NCBI RefSeq assembly: GCF_001421355.1
Contig: NZ_LMKC01000002.1
Location: 779,623 to 841,228 of the forward strand
DNA: 61,606 nt
Reading direction: 5' to 3'
From: Sphingomonas sp. Leaf9
GTDB taxonomy: Bacteria; Pseudomonadota; Alphaproteobacteria; Sphingomonadales; Sphingomonadaceae
Each line of letters opens with the position of its first letter. Positions within the stretch are counted from its first letter, which is position 1. This document shows, piece by piece, positions 61,539-61,606 of this stretch. The notes under the pieces were generated by a model. That model saw only the letters and a list, made by a program, of their open reading frames with translations, had not been told where the DNA came from and made no database searches. The position numbers and the translations under genes are program-made.

Positions 61539-61606
61539 ATGCCGACCGACCGCCGCACTTTGATGACGCAGGGCGCGCTGCTGGGCGCGGGGCTGGCGAC
61601 CGGGGG
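61539..61606 (+). CDS. Start of a gene with a Tat-type leader (runs off the window)
   Basis: The first 22 codons from ATG 61539 read MPTDRRTLMTQGALLGAGLA, a twin-arginine followed by a hydrophobic stretch as in Tat signals. GGAG is nine bases upstream. It is in the same direction as the halogenase-like gene, 37 bp away, and so probably belongs to the glycan operon. The family cannot be told from this fragment. Confidence 0.65.
   Translation, partial: MPTDRRTLMTQGALLGAGLATG

Overview
This 61.6-kb window is high-G+C alphaproteobacterial chromosome, most likely from Sphingomonas or a close relative. The inference rests on gene content: a CcrM-type GANTC methyltransferase, a TonB receptor of the Xanthomonas/Caulobacter oligosaccharide type, a SWFGD/DUF2171 protein, DUF885, DUF3617 and DUF4893 proteins, and abundant palindromic intergenic repeats typical of sphingomonads. 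There are no insertion sequences, phage genes, CRISPR arrays or rRNA genes. Two tRNA genes are present, Ala-CGC and Lys-UUU. Many neighbouring genes overlap by 1 or 4 bases (TGATG, ATGA, GTGA), so translational coupling is common.

Bases 1-43,211 are mostly housekeeping chromosome. They hold the 5' end of trpF, separated from a lapA-pyrF pair by an SDR/glycosidase pair; a patatin/endonuclease-fold pair; serine acetyltransferase; a minus-strand metallopeptidase, GreA-like, YaiI and small-protein operon; a second patatin with bdhA; an M3 peptidase; a branched-chain 2-oxoacid dehydrogenase operon (E1 alpha, E1 beta, E2); uracil-DNA glycosylase and folK; rnc-lepB; pgi-gor; a dicarboxylate symporter; glmM; a ThiD-glyoxalase fusion with rnhB; and ccrM-folP. 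Three families of palindromic repeats sit mainly between convergent genes. One copy lies in frame inside the E2 gene and encodes its interdomain linker.

Bases 43,277-61,606 are a coherent locus for using mannose-rich N-glycans. The minus strand carries a LacI regulator, a ROK sugar kinase interrupted by an in-frame TGA, and a secreted GH92. The plus strand carries a sodium/solute symporter, a second secreted GH92 with accessory domains, a cytoplasmic GH2 beta-mannosidase, a secreted GH85 endo-beta-N-acetylglucosaminidase, a TonB-dependent receptor, a flavin-dependent halogenase-like enzyme and the start of a gene with a Tat-type leader. Three near-identical 16-bp palindromes (ATGTAATNNATTACAT) stand in front of the kinase, between the LacI gene and the symporter, and in front of the receptor. 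They are probably the operators of the local LacI protein. The proposed route is: receptor imports glycan into the periplasm, GH85 cuts the chitobiose core, GH92 enzymes remove alpha-mannose, small sugars enter through the symporter, and GH2 and the kinase act in the cytoplasm. The role of the halogenase-like enzyme is unexplained.
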